DNA of 64,000 nucleotides from Lysobacter sp. (GTDB taxonomy: Bacteria; Pseudomonadota; Gammaproteobacteria; Xanthomonadales; Xanthomonadaceae): contig SSGH01000003.1 in assembly GCA_008015835.1 (NCBI GenBank), positions 62,001 through 126,000 of the forward strand, given 5' to 3'. The position numbers and the translations under genes are program-made. The notes beneath the pieces were generated by a model. It did no database searches. It had not been told where the DNA came from and was given only the letters and a program-made list of their open reading frames with translations. Below are positions 41,134 through 50,182 of this stretch, piece after piece. Every line of letters starts with the position of its first letter. Within the stretch, counting starts at the first letter, position 1.

Positions 41134-41718
41134 ATGAGCAAACGGCTATTGGGAATGTTGTTGGCGTTGTCGGCCTGCGGCCCGGCGTGGGCGGAGGACT
41201 GCGGCAGCGGGCGGGTCATGAGCTTCGAAGCGTTCATGCACCGAGAGTTTCCGGTCGATTCGCCGCTGCGTATTTATGTGCCGAGCGAATACGAGCACGT
41301 GGTGCCGGCGAGAAAACGCGCGGTCTCGGCCCACTGGATGGTGCCCGGGCAAGAAAAAATGCTCGATATGGAACCGATGGGCGTCGTGAAGGACGGTTTC
41401 CTCTTCGGCGTTTGGTCTACGGACGTGGCCTACGATTCGCGCACCAATGCCTTCGTCGGCCTCGAAGGCGCGATCGCGGAAGCCAAAAAAGACAAAAGCG
41501 CGGGGATCGAGATCGAGCGCGCCGATTACCAAGGCCACGATTTGCTGTTCATCGAGTTCGACGACCCCGAGACGAAACGGCGCGCTTACACCGCCTACAT
41601 CGACATGAACTACGAGGATTCCGTGTTCACGGTGCTTTATGTGCCGCCCGAAAACGGCGACCGAGCGTATTCCGCCTGCGTTTGGCGCAAAGTCAAATCG
41701 GCGTTCAAGGGCGAATGA
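41134..41718 (+). CDS. Small exported protein of unknown function
   Basis: A 194-residue protein. MSKRLLGMLLALSACGPAWA is a signal peptide with a lipobox-like LSAC. The mature part starts EDCGSGRVMSFEAFM and carries two further Cys (DCGSG, SACVWRK) plus an SPLRIYVPSEYEHV block. GGGGGAGCG precedes ATG 41134. No family is recognised. It overlaps no neighbour but lies 107 bp before the ceramidase-like gene. Confidence 0.6.
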   Translation: MSKRLLGMLLALSACGPAWAEDCGSGRVMSFEAFMHREFPVDSPLRIYVPSEYEHVVPARKRAVSAHWMVPGQEKMLDMEPMGVVKDGFLFGVWSTDVAYDSRTNAFVGLEGAIAEAKKDKSAGIEIERADYQGHDLLFIEFDDPETKRRAYTAYIDMNYEDSVFTVLYVPPENGDRAYSACVWRKVKSAFKGE

Positions 41719-41824
41719 TGCGGATCGGCGGCGCGGCGGATCGCGCATCGATACGCAGGACGCGCGGTTCGCGGGCATCGCGCGCGCCATGCGCGATGCG
41801 CCGTCGCGTGCGCGCAGACGAACG

Positions 41825-42589
41825 ATGCGAATGACCGGCTCGAACGCGTTCGATTGGCGCGGGTGGTGCTTGTTCGCGATCGCCGCCGCGGTGCTCGCGA
41901 GTTCGATCGCCCACGGACCGGTCGCGCAGGACCAGCACTACCATCGCTTCGCGGATGCGCGCCATCTGTGCGGCGTCGCCAATTTCTGGAACGTGGCGAC
42001 GAACGCACCGTTTCTGCTGTTCGGCGGATGGGGGCTGGCCGTTTTATATCGTCGGCGAACGGTCGCGCTGCCGATGCGCTCGGCGTATGTCGCGTTCTTC
42101 GTCGGCGCGTCGTGCGTGGCGTTCGGCTCGGCGTATTACCATCTCGCGCCGAGCGACGACACGCTCGTGTGGGATCGGCTGCCGATGACGGTCGCGTTCA
42201 TGGCGTTTTTCGCCGCGATCCTCGGCCGCTATCTTCGCCCGACGCTCGGCACGCGCGGCTTGGCGCCTTTGCTGCTGATCGGTTTGGCGTCCGTGCTGTG
42301 GTGGCGCGTCTCCGGCGACTTGCGCGCGTACTTGATCGTGCAGTTCTTGCCGATCCTGTTGATCCCCGCGATCTTGCTGCTCTATCCGATTCGCTCGCCC
42401 GCGACGCGCTTTATCTGGGCGGTGTTGGGCTTGTACGCGCTCGCCAAGGTGTTGGAGACGCAGGATGCCGTCGTGTACGAAGCCGTCGGCATCAGCGGTC
42501 ATTCGTTGAAGCATGTATCCGCGGCGCTAGGCGTGGGATGCGTCGTGCTGGCGGTACGAGCCGAGTCGCGCTTGGCGCCTCAAGCCTGA
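41825..42589 (+). CDS. Ceramidase-like (CREST family) membrane protein
   Basis: A 254-residue protein with seven to eight TM helices. SAYYHLAPSDDTLVWDRLPMT and GHSLKHVSAALG match the CREST/alkaline-ceramidase metal-site layout (Ser, His, Asp-x-x-P-M and a C-terminal HxxxH). Alkaline ceramidases hydrolyse ceramide to sphingosine; bacterial homologues are mostly uncharacterised, and whether this one acts on sphingolipids is open. ATG 41825 (MRMTGSNAF) is the likely start; upstream sequence in frame is not protein-like. It is alone on the plus strand. Confidence 0.65.
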   Translation: MRMTGSNAFDWRGWCLFAIAAAVLASSIAHGPVAQDQHYHRFADARHLCGVANFWNVATNAPFLLFGGWGLAVLYRRRTVALPMRSAYVAFFVGASCVAFGSAYYHLAPSDDTLVWDRLPMTVAFMAFFAAILGRYLRPTLGTRGLAPLLLIGLASVLWWRVSGDLRAYLIVQFLPILLIPAILLLYPIRSPATRFIWAVLGLYALAKVLETQDAVVYEAVGISGHSLKHVSAALGVGCVVLAVRAESRLAPQA

Positions 42590-42736
42590 CGCCCTCACGG
42601 CAGGCACCGGCGTCGCTTTAATGTTTGGGCATAAGCGCGTTTTTTTGAATTCGGTAGGCTGCGCTATCGATTCTGTCTTTTCGGTTCGTTCGCGCCGCCC
42701 GATGCGTCATCGCATCGGGCGGGCGAGGCGCTGGCG

Positions 42737-42931
42737 TTACGGCGCCATGCAGCCGTTCATCGCGTAGCATTCCTCGCGATCGATCCAGCACTGCTCGATG
42801 TCGCCGCCGTTGCGTACGCACTGACGGTATTGCTGTTCGCAGAACCAACAGCCGTCCCAGGCGATAGCGCCCGACGAGGCGATGCCCAACAAGAACGCGA
42901 CCGGAATCGACAGCTTCCAATACTTTTTCAT
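42737..42931 (-). CDS. Small exported Cys-rich peptide
   Basis: A 64-residue protein. A signal peptide (MKKYWKLSIPVAFLLGIASSGAIA) is followed by a short mature peptide with six Cys: CWFC, QCVRN, QCWID, ECYAM and GCM. Even spacing suggests up to three disulfides. The AGGAGCGGAAC lead before ATG 42931 is a strong ribosome-binding site. It is too short to have been named; function unknown. Other frames of the region are not protein-like. Confidence 0.6.
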   Translation of the reverse strand: MKKYWKLSIPVAFLLGIASSGAIAWDGCWFCEQQYRQCVRNGGDIEQCWIDREECYAMNGCMAP

Positions 42932-43113
42932 GTTCCGCTCCTGAATGTGTCGCTGCCCCTGCCGGTCGAGTATAGGCAGGCGCGACGGCTGCGAAACGCG
43001 AGCGTTTTCACGTTTTCGCCGCCCATGCCGCCGCTGAGAAGGCCGATGAGATCGCCGCGGATACCGTTGTGCGTATCGTTGTACATATCGCCGCGCGTCG
43101 CGACGATCCCGCT

Positions 43114-43485
43114 TCAGTCCAGCGACGGTTGCGTCGGTTGATTGCGCAGCACCAGGATGACCTGATTGATCATGTTGATCAGACGCTGACTGGTCGCCGC
43201 GTCCTCCACGATCGAGTCCTTCATCACCCAGAACAGGTGGTTGTTGCCGTTGCGAAGCACCAGCTTCACCCGTGTGCCCTTCCAGAAGGTCTTGTCGATC
43301 TCGCCGCGATCGATGTCCTTGATGTAGTAATTGAACAGCAGCGTGCCCATTTCGTCTTCGGCGAACAGGCGCTTGGTGGTCAGCGTCAGCAGATAGATGC
43401 CGTACAGCATGTCTTCTGCCGGTTTCGTTTTGCAGTAGGCCTGAAATTTGACGCTTTCCTTCGGCCCCAAAATCACTTGCGTCAT
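43114..43485 (-). CDS. PH/GRAM-like small protein
   Basis: A 123-residue protein. The core ESVKFQAYCKTKPAED...YGIYLLTLTTKRLFAED...LFNYYIKDIDRGEIDKTFWKGTRVKLVL resembles a bacterial PH or GRAM fold (beta-sandwich with a TxKRL strand), ending with a helix (DAATSQRLINMINQVILVL). The family is not certain. The ATG overlaps the zinc-ribbon gene stop (ATGA). It is the second gene of the pair and possibly the last of an unknown cluster on the minus strand. Confidence 0.5.
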   Translation of the reverse strand: MTQVILGPKESVKFQAYCKTKPAEDMLYGIYLLTLTTKRLFAEDEMGTLLFNYYIKDIDRGEIDKTFWKGTRVKLVLRNGNNHLFWVMKDSIVEDAATSQRLINMINQVILVLRNQPTQPSLD

Positions 43486-43721
43486 TCGTCCCCCTCGTTG
43501 GATTTGAAAAGTAAACCGTCGCGGTACAGTTCGACGTAACCGCAGGAACCGCAGGTCGCCATGAAGAGTTTGACGTGGCCGCCGTCCTCGCCGACGTCGC
43601 CGAACCCCGCGTCCGCGTAGAGCGTGAACCGCGCGAGCGGAATCTCCAGCGCGACATCGTCGCAGTGAATGCAATAGATGGTGGTCGGACCGCCGCTTTT
43701 CTTGCTGGCGCGTATCGGCAT
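43482..43721 (-). CDS. Small zinc-ribbon-like protein
   Basis: A 79-residue protein with two CxxC knuckles (YCIHCDD and TCGSCGY) about 40 residues apart, as in zinc-ribbon domains. An acidic C-terminus (FKSNEGDE) follows. The stop overlaps the next gene's ATG, so the two are translationally coupled. The partner is the PH/GRAM-like protein; the acidic protein gene lies about 97 bp upstream. Function unknown. Confidence 0.6.
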   Translation of the reverse strand: MPIRASKKSGGPTTIYCIHCDDVALEIPLARFTLYADAGFGDVGEDGGHVKLFMATCGSCGYVELYRDGLLFKSNEGDE

Positions 43722-43818
43722 TTGAGTTCCTCTCTCGAACGAACGAGGCCGGCGGCCTCGTCTTCGTCGGAGGCGGCGTCGCCGCCTCCGACGTCCTCGG
43801 CGACATCGTCGCGCGGGA

Positions 43819-44334
43819 TCAGTCGTCCTTGGTGACGCGCGAGTCGTGCTTGCCTTGGCCCTTGTTGATCTTGTCCAGCGCCTGTTTGTCTTTCTTGTCG
43901 TTGATGATCTTCAGGTCGCCGGTGACATGACGCGTGTGCGCGGCGTCGTCGGCGTAGTTGGCGGCGCCGTCGAGGAATTTGCCGACCATCTTGCCGGCGA
44001 AAGCCGAGCCTTTCATCGATTTTCCGACGACTTTCGCATGCGGCGATCCCGTCGCCGTTCCGGCGAGATCCACGGCCGTACCGGCGGCGCCGAGGCCGTC
44101 GTAGAACTTGTCGCGATCGAATTCGATGCTGGCTTCGCCGCCTTCGCTCTCTTCGTCTTCGCTTTCGGAGTCCTCTTCCGCGGAGGCGCTCGCGCCGCCG
44201 ACATCCCATTCCACTTCGTCCCCCGAAGGCACGGGGTCTTCCACGCCCGGCAAGCGCCGACTTTCCGCGCCGCCCTGCCGAGCCGTTTTCTTCGCGCGCG
44301 GTTGCGCGTCGTCGTCTTCGAACCAATCCGACAT
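43819..44334 (-). CDS. Acidic protein of unknown function
   Basis: A 171-residue protein. The N-terminal half is strongly acidic and Ser-rich (SASAEEDSESEDEESEGGEAS). The C-terminal half is Gly/Ala-rich with DKFYDGLGAAGTAVDLAGTATGSPHAKVVGKSMKGSAFAGKMVGKFLDGAANYADD and ends Lys/Asp-rich. ATG 44334 (MSDWFEDDD) has AGGGGAAC upstream. No family is recognised. It may be the first gene of a small minus-strand cluster with the zinc-ribbon and PH-like genes. Confidence 0.5.
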   Translation of the reverse strand: MSDWFEDDDAQPRAKKTARQGGAESRRLPGVEDPVPSGDEVEWDVGGASASAEEDSESEDEESEGGEASIEFDRDKFYDGLGAAGTAVDLAGTATGSPHAKVVGKSMKGSAFAGKMVGKFLDGAANYADDAAHTRHVTGDLKIINDKKDKQALDKINKGQGKHDSRVTKDD

Positions 44335-44679
44335 CTGTCGTTCCCCTGTTCCGTTGTCGTACCGCAATCGCTTCGTCGTACGTTCGCCGAAGCCCCCAAT
44401 GACGCCATCCCGTGCTTAGGTGCGCGTTTCCAGCCCCTCACCGGCTGCGGGACGCTAGCCTAAACGCAATATACGGCATCGATCGGCCAGTCGAAGGGCG
44501 TCGCTGGCGTCGTTCGCGACCGGCCGTACGCAAGCGTCGCGTTCCCCACGTGTTCCCCACGCGGTTCACGAAGCGATAGTCCTTCGACTGAACCGCGCGC
44601 GACTTCCGCCGGGAGGCCCGAATCGCGTTCGCGAGGCGGTCGCTATACTCGCGCCCGGTCATACCCGGAGCGCTCCCCC
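44335..44679. other. Divergent intergenic region acidic protein / TPR protein
   Basis: A 345-bp region with no supported gene. A TATACT (44644-44649) lies about 30 bp before the TPR gene. The phrase GTTCCCCAC occurs twice near 44540-44560. Confidence 0.4.
44644..44649 (+). promoter_or_regulatory. Putative -10 element TATACT for TPR gene
   Basis: TATACT matches the -10 consensus at 5 of 6, about 30 bp before the ATG at 44680. No clear -35 was seen. Confidence 0.35.
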
Positions 44680-45705
44680 ATGATTCGCGCCTACCGCTCG
44701 CTCGCCGTTTCGGCGTTGCTGCTGATCGCCACGACGCTGCCGCTGCGCGCGCAAACGCCGCCTGCGGCCGAGGACTGGGCGGAGCTCAATCGCCGCACCA
44801 TCGCGCTGTACGGCCAGGGCCGATACGACGAAGCCGCCGCCGCCGGGCGCACCGCGCTAGACGCCGCCGAACGTGCGGGCGGGCCGGAACACGCCGATAC
44901 CTCCTCCAGCTTGAATAATCTGGCCCTGGTGCAGCAGGCGCGCGGGGATTACGCGGACGCGGAACGACTGTATCTGCGCGCCCTCGCCAACTACGAGAAG
45001 ACGTTGGGCGCGAACGACCCGACGACCGCGGGCGCGTTGGCGAATCTCGCGTTTCTGTACGACCAGCGCGGCGAATACGGCAAGGCCGAACCGCTGTATC
45101 GCCGCGCGTTGAAGATTCAAACCGAAACCTTGGGCCCGAATGCGGCGGCGGTGGCGGTCACGTGCCACAATCTCGCCGAATCGCTGCGCAAGGCCGGCTG
45201 GGACGAGGACGCGGAGCGGCTGTTCCGGCGCGGCATCGCGATCGACGAAGCGCTGTACGGCCCGATGCGTCTGGAGTTGGCGTATCCGCTGAGCAGCCTG
45301 GCCGAAATCCGACTCGCCGCGCGCGACTACGCGCAAGCCGAAGACCTCTATACGCGGGCGACGAAGATTCGCGAGGCGGCGTTGGGAGCGGACCATCCGT
45401 TGGTGGCGTTGACGCTCAACAATGCGTCGGCCGTTCCGCACGCCCGCGGCGATTGGGCCGGCGCCGAAGCCTTGCTGCGGCGCGCGCTCGCCATCCGCGA
45501 AAAGGCGTTGGGGCCGGAGCACCTCGACACCGCGTACACGATGAACAACGTCGCGATGCTGCGGCTCGCGCAGGGCGACCGCGACGGCGCCGAAGCGCTG
45601 CTCGCGCGCGTGCTGACGACGGTGGAGCGCGCGCGCGGCGCGGAGCATCCGGAGACGGCGGCGATCCGCAAGAACCTCGACGCGGTGCGCAATCGCAAGC
45701 CGTAG
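44680..45705 (+). CDS. Exported tetratricopeptide (kinesin-light-chain-type TPR) protein
   Basis: A 341-residue protein. A signal peptide (MIRAYRSLAVSALLLIATTLPLRAQ) precedes about six TPR units of the kinesin-light-chain pattern ('LGxDHPxxAxTLNNLAxxxxxRGDYAxAExLYxRALxIxExxLG'): HADTSSSLNNLALVQQARGD, PTTAGALANLAFLYDQRGE, HPLVALTLNNASAVPHARGD, HLDTAYTMNNVAMLRLAQGD and others. TPRs bind protein partners; no catalytic domain is present. It is probably periplasmic. No neighbour indicates its partner. Confidence 0.85.
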   Translation: MIRAYRSLAVSALLLIATTLPLRAQTPPAAEDWAELNRRTIALYGQGRYDEAAAAGRTALDAAERAGGPEHADTSSSLNNLALVQQARGDYADAERLYLRALANYEKTLGANDPTTAGALANLAFLYDQRGEYGKAEPLYRRALKIQTETLGPNAAAVAVTCHNLAESLRKAGWDEDAERLFRRGIAIDEALYGPMRLELAYPLSSLAEIRLAARDYAQAEDLYTRATKIREAALGADHPLVALTLNNASAVPHARGDWAGAEALLRRALAIREKALGPEHLDTAYTMNNVAMLRLAQGDRDGAEALLARVLTTVERARGAEHPETAAIRKNLDAVRNRKP

Positions 45706-45976
45706 CGGACGGTCGAAAAACAGCCTTCCGGCGCAGTCATGGAGGGCGGCGACGACGAAGCGAACGCGTAAGCGATTGATTCGTTGGGCGCGAGTCGGGA
45801 CATGCGCCTGACGCGCGACTCGAGAAACGATCAAGAAGATCGTGTTTCAACAACCCGCGAGGGCTCGTTGTTGTTAACGCCCTTCGGGTGGATTGCGCGA
45901 TACCCATGGTGCGCATCGACGCGTACGTCGTCGCGTTCCGGCTACGATAGCCGCATTCCTTTCAGGGCCTCGACCG

Positions 45977-46387
45977 ATGTTCAAAGCCGCCGCGGTGTTA
46001 GTGGGCATCCTGAACCTGTTGATGGGGGCGGTGTGGTTCTTCGCGCCGCATTTTCCGCTGGAGCTGTGGGGCGTGACCCAGACCAGCCACGGTTTGATGG
46101 TGGAGCGTCGGCTCGGGATCGTGATCCTGATCTACAGCGTCGTGCTGCTGCTCGCGCGCAATGCGCCGCCGTCGCCCGCGCGCAGTGCGATCTGCTACGC
46201 CGCGGTGTTCGGCGGCATCGCGATCGGCTCGATGAACCTTTACGATCTGGTGTCCGGCACCGCCAGCAGCGGCGTCGCGTCGGCCATCGGCATCAACTAT
46301 CTGACGTCGCTCGCGTTCGGATTGATCGAATGGCGCGCTTACCGGGACCGCAAGCCGGCGGACACCGCCAAGACGCCGGCGCAGTGA
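45977..46387 (+). CDS. Four-TM membrane protein of unknown function
   Basis: A 136-residue protein with four TM helices (AAAVLVGILNLLMGAVWFFAP, GIVILIYSVVLLLARN, ICYAAVFGGIAIGSMNLYDLV, GINYLTSLAFGLIEW). ATG 45977 has little ribosome-binding-site support. It is separated from the next gene by 19 bp and is probably co-transcribed. No family is recognised. Confidence 0.6.
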   Translation: MFKAAAVLVGILNLLMGAVWFFAPHFPLELWGVTQTSHGLMVERRLGIVILIYSVVLLLARNAPPSPARSAICYAAVFGGIAIGSMNLYDLVSGTASSGVASAIGINYLTSLAFGLIEWRAYRDRKPADTAKTPAQ

Positions 46388-46406
46388 CACGCATCGGGAG
46401 GCCGGC

Positions 46407-46988
46407 ATGAACGAGCGCTTGTTTTGGACTTTGATGGCGCAGTGGGTCGCGTGCGGGGCGGCGATCTGCGTCTTGCTGCTGTGGCCGTCGATGCAGCGCG
46501 ACCGCAGGCCCGCCGCCGACGAGCGCGCCACTCTGCGCATGCCGTGGGCGTACGCGATCGCGGGCGCGATCGGCCTGTGCGCGTTCCTCGGCGGATGGCG
46601 CTTGTCTTACGTCTACGCCGCCGAGTGGCGGCACCCAGCGACCGATGCGGTGTTTCTACTGTTCGCGGCCATCTCGCTGTGGGCATTGGCCGATTTCGTT
46701 TTCCTTCGCATTCGCGTGGATGCGGAGGGGCTCGCGACGCGCTCGCCGACGGGCCGCTGGCGCGCGATGGCGTGGGCGGATGTCCGCGACGTGCGTTATT
46801 CGACGATGCTGAACTGCTTTCGCGTGCGGACCGCCGATGGCAGGCGCGCGAACGTGCCGACGACCGCGATCGGGCTGCCGACGTTCGCGCGCTCGACGCT
46901 GCGTTACGCGCCGGCCGATGCGTTCGATGCGCGGACCCGAGACCGATTGGCCGACACCGCCGAGGGGCGACCGCCGCCGATCTGGTGA
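46407..46988 (+). CDS. Membrane protein with PH-like domain
   Basis: A 193-residue protein with three hydrophobic helices (about 10-27, 48-68, 82-100) followed by a bacterial PH-like domain (RVDAEGLATRSPTGRWRAMAWADVRDVRYSTMLNCFRVRTADGRRANVPT). GGGAGGCCGGC precedes the ATG. It is paired with the preceding four-TM gene and convergent with the next gene. Confidence 0.6.
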   Translation: MNERLFWTLMAQWVACGAAICVLLLWPSMQRDRRPAADERATLRMPWAYAIAGAIGLCAFLGGWRLSYVYAAEWRHPATDAVFLLFAAISLWALADFVFLRIRVDAEGLATRSPTGRWRAMAWADVRDVRYSTMLNCFRVRTADGRRANVPTTAIGLPTFARSTLRYAPADAFDARTRDRLADTAEGRPPPIW

Positions 46989-47004
46989 ACGCGCCTCGCG
47001 GCGG

Positions 47005-47433
47005 TCATTTGCCCAACCAGTAGGCGAGCGGTAGCGCGACGACGTACCACGCCCATTCGACGCCGCGGTTGGCCAGTTCGGTGAGCGTCCACGCGAAATG
47101 CGAGCCGAGCCGGAGCGCGGAGTCCACGACGCCGAATCCCAGCGCCAAGCCCATCTGCGTGGAGGCGATGCACCAATTCGCGATGACGATCGTGAGCGCC
47201 GTCGCCAGCGTCGCGATCAGCGCGCGGCGTGCGCCGGGCGCGCTGCGACTCAGTCGCAGCATGACCGCGATGTCGACGGCGGCGACGACCGCCATCCATG
47301 CGCATTGCCGGTCGCGGATGAGCGCCAGAATCACCCAAATCGCGGCGGCGCCGAGGACGCCGATCGCGGCGAACAAGACGGGCGCGACGAGACTCGGGCG
47401 CGGCGATGCGGAAGGAGCGGTCATGGACGACAT
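47005..47433 (-). CDS. Membrane protein of unknown function
   Basis: A 142-residue protein with four hydrophobic stretches (VLFAAIGVLGAAAIWVILALI, AVDIAVMLRL, IATLATALTIVIANW, WAWYVVALPLAYWLG). The start may be ATG 47433 or 47424. It ends GK near the convergent PH-like gene. No family is recognised. Confidence 0.5.
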   Translation of the reverse strand: MSSMTAPSASPRPSLVAPVLFAAIGVLGAAAIWVILALIRDRQCAWMAVVAAVDIAVMLRLSRSAPGARRALIATLATALTIVIANWCIASTQMGLALGFGVVDSALRLGSHFAWTLTELANRGVEWAWYVVALPLAYWLGK

Positions 47434-47575
47434 GCGGACAGAGTAGTCGAATCGCGGCGCGAAGGGATGGTCGCGCAAACGACGACGCCCGGCCGCGAGG
47501 CGACCGGGCGTCGAGTGCGATGCGCGAGGATCGGGGCGCGCAGGATCGGGGCGCGCAAGACCAGAACGTGCAGGA

Positions 47576-50011
47576 TCAGAACGTCGCGCGCAAGCTCACG
47601 CCGTAGCTGCGATCCGCGCCCGGGATCACGGTCGGAATACCGAACAGCAGGCCGGTGTTGCCGGCGTCGGTCAGGTATTCCTTGTTGGCGAGGTTGTTGC
47701 CCCACACCGCGACTTCCCAACGGTCGGCGAAACGCCAACCGGCGCGCAGATTGAACAGGCCGTAGCCGTCCTGTTCGATGCCCGGTTGGTTGTCGTCTTC
47801 GAAGAACACTTGACTGCGCCAGTTGTAGCTCGGACGCACGTACAAGGTATCGCCGTTCTGCAGCGGAATGCGCCAATCCAGGCCGAGCGAGTACGATTGC
47901 TTCGGCGTCATGCGGAAGCGATTGCCCGCCAGTTCCTGCGCCACGCCGTCGTCGTCGAAGGCGTTGAAGCCGCCGTCGATGTAGCCGTAGTTCAACCAGC
48001 CGTCGACGTTGTCGCTGAAGCGGCCGAACAACGAGGCCTCGAACCCCAGCGCATGCGCCTTGCCGGCGTTCTTGGTGATGAAGAACGGGGGCGGCGTGTC
48101 GTTCTGCACCGAGGCCTGGAAGTCGTTGTAGTCGTAGTAGAACAGCGACAGGTCGTAGACGAAGCGGCCGTCGCTGGCCGAGCCCTTCATGCCCAGTTCG
48201 TAGCTCCACACGATTTCGGCGCTGACTTCGTCCGAGCCGAGGTCGCTGACGTTGATCATGTTCGGGCGGCGGCCGCGCGAGACGCTGGCGTAGGTGTTGA
48301 CGTTATCGCCGAGCTTGTAGCCGAGCACGGCGCGGCCGACCCACGAATTGAAGCTGCCGCTGTCGCTCAACCGACCGGCGGTGGCCGGGAACAGCAGGTT
48401 GGTGCACGGCGGCGCGCCGCAGGCCGGCGCACCGCGGGCGGAGAGCAGGAAGCCGAGGCTCGAACCGTTGCCCGGCGCGGCGAAATAGCCGTATTCGACG
48501 GTTTCGTGCGAGCCGCGCAAACCGAGCGTCAGCGACCACTGGTCGTTGAAGCGCCAGGTGCCGTCGGCGAACACTTCGAACGCGCGGATGTCCACGTCGT
48601 TGCCGAAGGTTTCGCGGTGGTCGGGGTTGAGCGGAATCTGCAAGAAGCCGGCGGGATTGCTCGGCGTCGGCGGCACCAAGCCGGGCACCGGCAGCCAGGT
48701 CGTGGCGACCGAGGTGTTCGGCGTCGCGTTCGCGTTCAGCAGCGGCACGACCGGGAAATACAGATTCGCCAGCGCCGAACCGAGCAGGGCCGACGTGTTC
48801 GCGTTGATTTGCGGCGACAGCAACGCGTACAACTGGCGCTCGTCGGCTTGGTAATGCAGGTCGCGGTTCGCGACTTCGTCGAAGTACGAGGCGCCGACGA
48901 AGCCGGTGAATTTGCCGCCGGCGTCGAAATCGAAGCGGATTTCCTGGCTGAACTGACGGCCCCAGGCGTTTTCGTCGAATTCGATCATATCCGCTTGCGA
49001 GCCGTCGGAATCGAATTTGTCGAGGCCGTCGTAGCGGCGCCAACCGGTGACGGTGGACAGCGTCCAGGTGTCGTTGAGCGCGAAATCGCCGAGCACGGTG
49101 ACGCCGTAGACCTCGCGGTCGGTGCCCAACTCATCGCCGCGCTGCGAATTGGCGACGTACGGGTCCAGGCTGCCCTGCAGGTTCGGGATCACTTGGCTAC
49201 GGAAGGCGGTGCCCGGCGGGGAATCCTTCTGGTAGTTCAGGATCACGTCCAAGCCGCTGCGCTCGCCGATATCCACATGCAGCGCGCCACGGATAGCTCG
49301 GGTGTCCTTGCCCTGCAGCGTGCCGCCGTCGAGGTTCTCGACGAAACCGTCGCGGGTTTCGTAGAACGCCGCGACCCGGCCCTGCACGTTGTCGCTCAGG
49401 TCGGTGTTGTAGAAGCCGGTGAAGCGGCGCTGGTCGTCGCTGCCCAAGCCCAGTTCGAAGCCGGCGGAGCGGCCGCTGCGGGCCTTGTTCTGGATCAGGT
49501 GGATCGCGCCGGTTTCCGCGGCGCGGCCGAACAGCGTGCCCTGCGGGCCGCGCAGCACTTCCACGCGCTCCATGTCGAACATTTCGACCGACGAACCGCG
49601 CGCGCGGCTGATCGACACGCCGTCCTGGAACACCGAAATGCGCGGCTCCTGGGTCGGATCGTCGAGGTCGGCGGTGATGCCGCGGATCGAAATGCTGGGG
49701 TTGCTCACGCTCTGGGTCTGCACCTCCAGGCCCGGCACCAGCGAACCTAGGTCGCCGTAATCCTGGATGCCTTGGGCCCGCAGGAAGTCGCCGGAATAGG
49801 CGTTGATCGAGATCGGCACGTCCTCGATCTGCTGTTCGCGCTTCTGCGCGGTCACGGTGATGCGGTCCAGCTCTTCGACGCCGTCCGGCGCGGCGTCCTG
49901 GGCCAACGCGGGCAGGGCGGTCGCGGACGCGATCGCCAGGGCCAACGACAGCCGGGCGCGGCGCAGCGGGCGCGCGGCGCGAGGCGCGTTCGAATGCGTA
50001 ATTCGGGTCAT
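47576..50011 (-). CDS. TonB-dependent receptor (iron-complex type)
   Basis: An 811-residue receptor. A signal peptide (ARLSLALAIASATALPALAQ) precedes the TonB-box-like ELDRITVTAQKREQQIEDVPISI and the plug (ISIRGITADLDDPTQEPRISVFQDGV, VEVLRGPQGTLFGRAAETGAI). The C-terminus ends YGVSLRATF. The VTAQKRxQxxxDVPISI form is the widespread iron-complex/xenobiotic receptor type; substrate unknown. ATG 50011 (MTRITHSN) is preferred over the frame from 50026. It is divergent from sufT. Confidence 0.9.
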   Translation of the reverse strand: MTRITHSNAPRAARPLRRARLSLALAIASATALPALAQDAAPDGVEELDRITVTAQKREQQIEDVPISINAYSGDFLRAQGIQDYGDLGSLVPGLEVQTQSVSNPSISIRGITADLDDPTQEPRISVFQDGVSISRARGSSVEMFDMERVEVLRGPQGTLFGRAAETGAIHLIQNKARSGRSAGFELGLGSDDQRRFTGFYNTDLSDNVQGRVAAFYETRDGFVENLDGGTLQGKDTRAIRGALHVDIGERSGLDVILNYQKDSPPGTAFRSQVIPNLQGSLDPYVANSQRGDELGTDREVYGVTVLGDFALNDTWTLSTVTGWRRYDGLDKFDSDGSQADMIEFDENAWGRQFSQEIRFDFDAGGKFTGFVGASYFDEVANRDLHYQADERQLYALLSPQINANTSALLGSALANLYFPVVPLLNANATPNTSVATTWLPVPGLVPPTPSNPAGFLQIPLNPDHRETFGNDVDIRAFEVFADGTWRFNDQWSLTLGLRGSHETVEYGYFAAPGNGSSLGFLLSARGAPACGAPPCTNLLFPATAGRLSDSGSFNSWVGRAVLGYKLGDNVNTYASVSRGRRPNMINVSDLGSDEVSAEIVWSYELGMKGSASDGRFVYDLSLFYYDYNDFQASVQNDTPPPFFITKNAGKAHALGFEASLFGRFSDNVDGWLNYGYIDGGFNAFDDDGVAQELAGNRFRMTPKQSYSLGLDWRIPLQNGDTLYVRPSYNWRSQVFFEDDNQPGIEQDGYGLFNLRAGWRFADRWEVAVWGNNLANKEYLTDAGNTGLLFGIPTVIPGADRSYGVSLRATF

Positions 50012-50127
50012 GCAAACACTCTCCATGAGGAGTCGGAAGACGCGATCCCGGACCTCCCCCGATCCGAGACCGCCGATTCGGCGAGTGCGCCTTTATACCG
50101 CACGGACATGGCAGGAAAGCGCTCCGG

Positions 50128-50133
50128 TACAAT
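50128..50133 (+). promoter_or_regulatory. Putative -10 element TACAAT for sufT
   Basis: TACAAT overlaps an in-frame ATG (50132), placing transcription start after that ATG and supporting the downstream GTG at 50183 as the real sufT start. Confidence 0.4.
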
Positions 50134-50182
50134 GGCGGCCCTCCGAACGCCGCCCTCGCGATCCAGGATCGCGCCTCTCACC

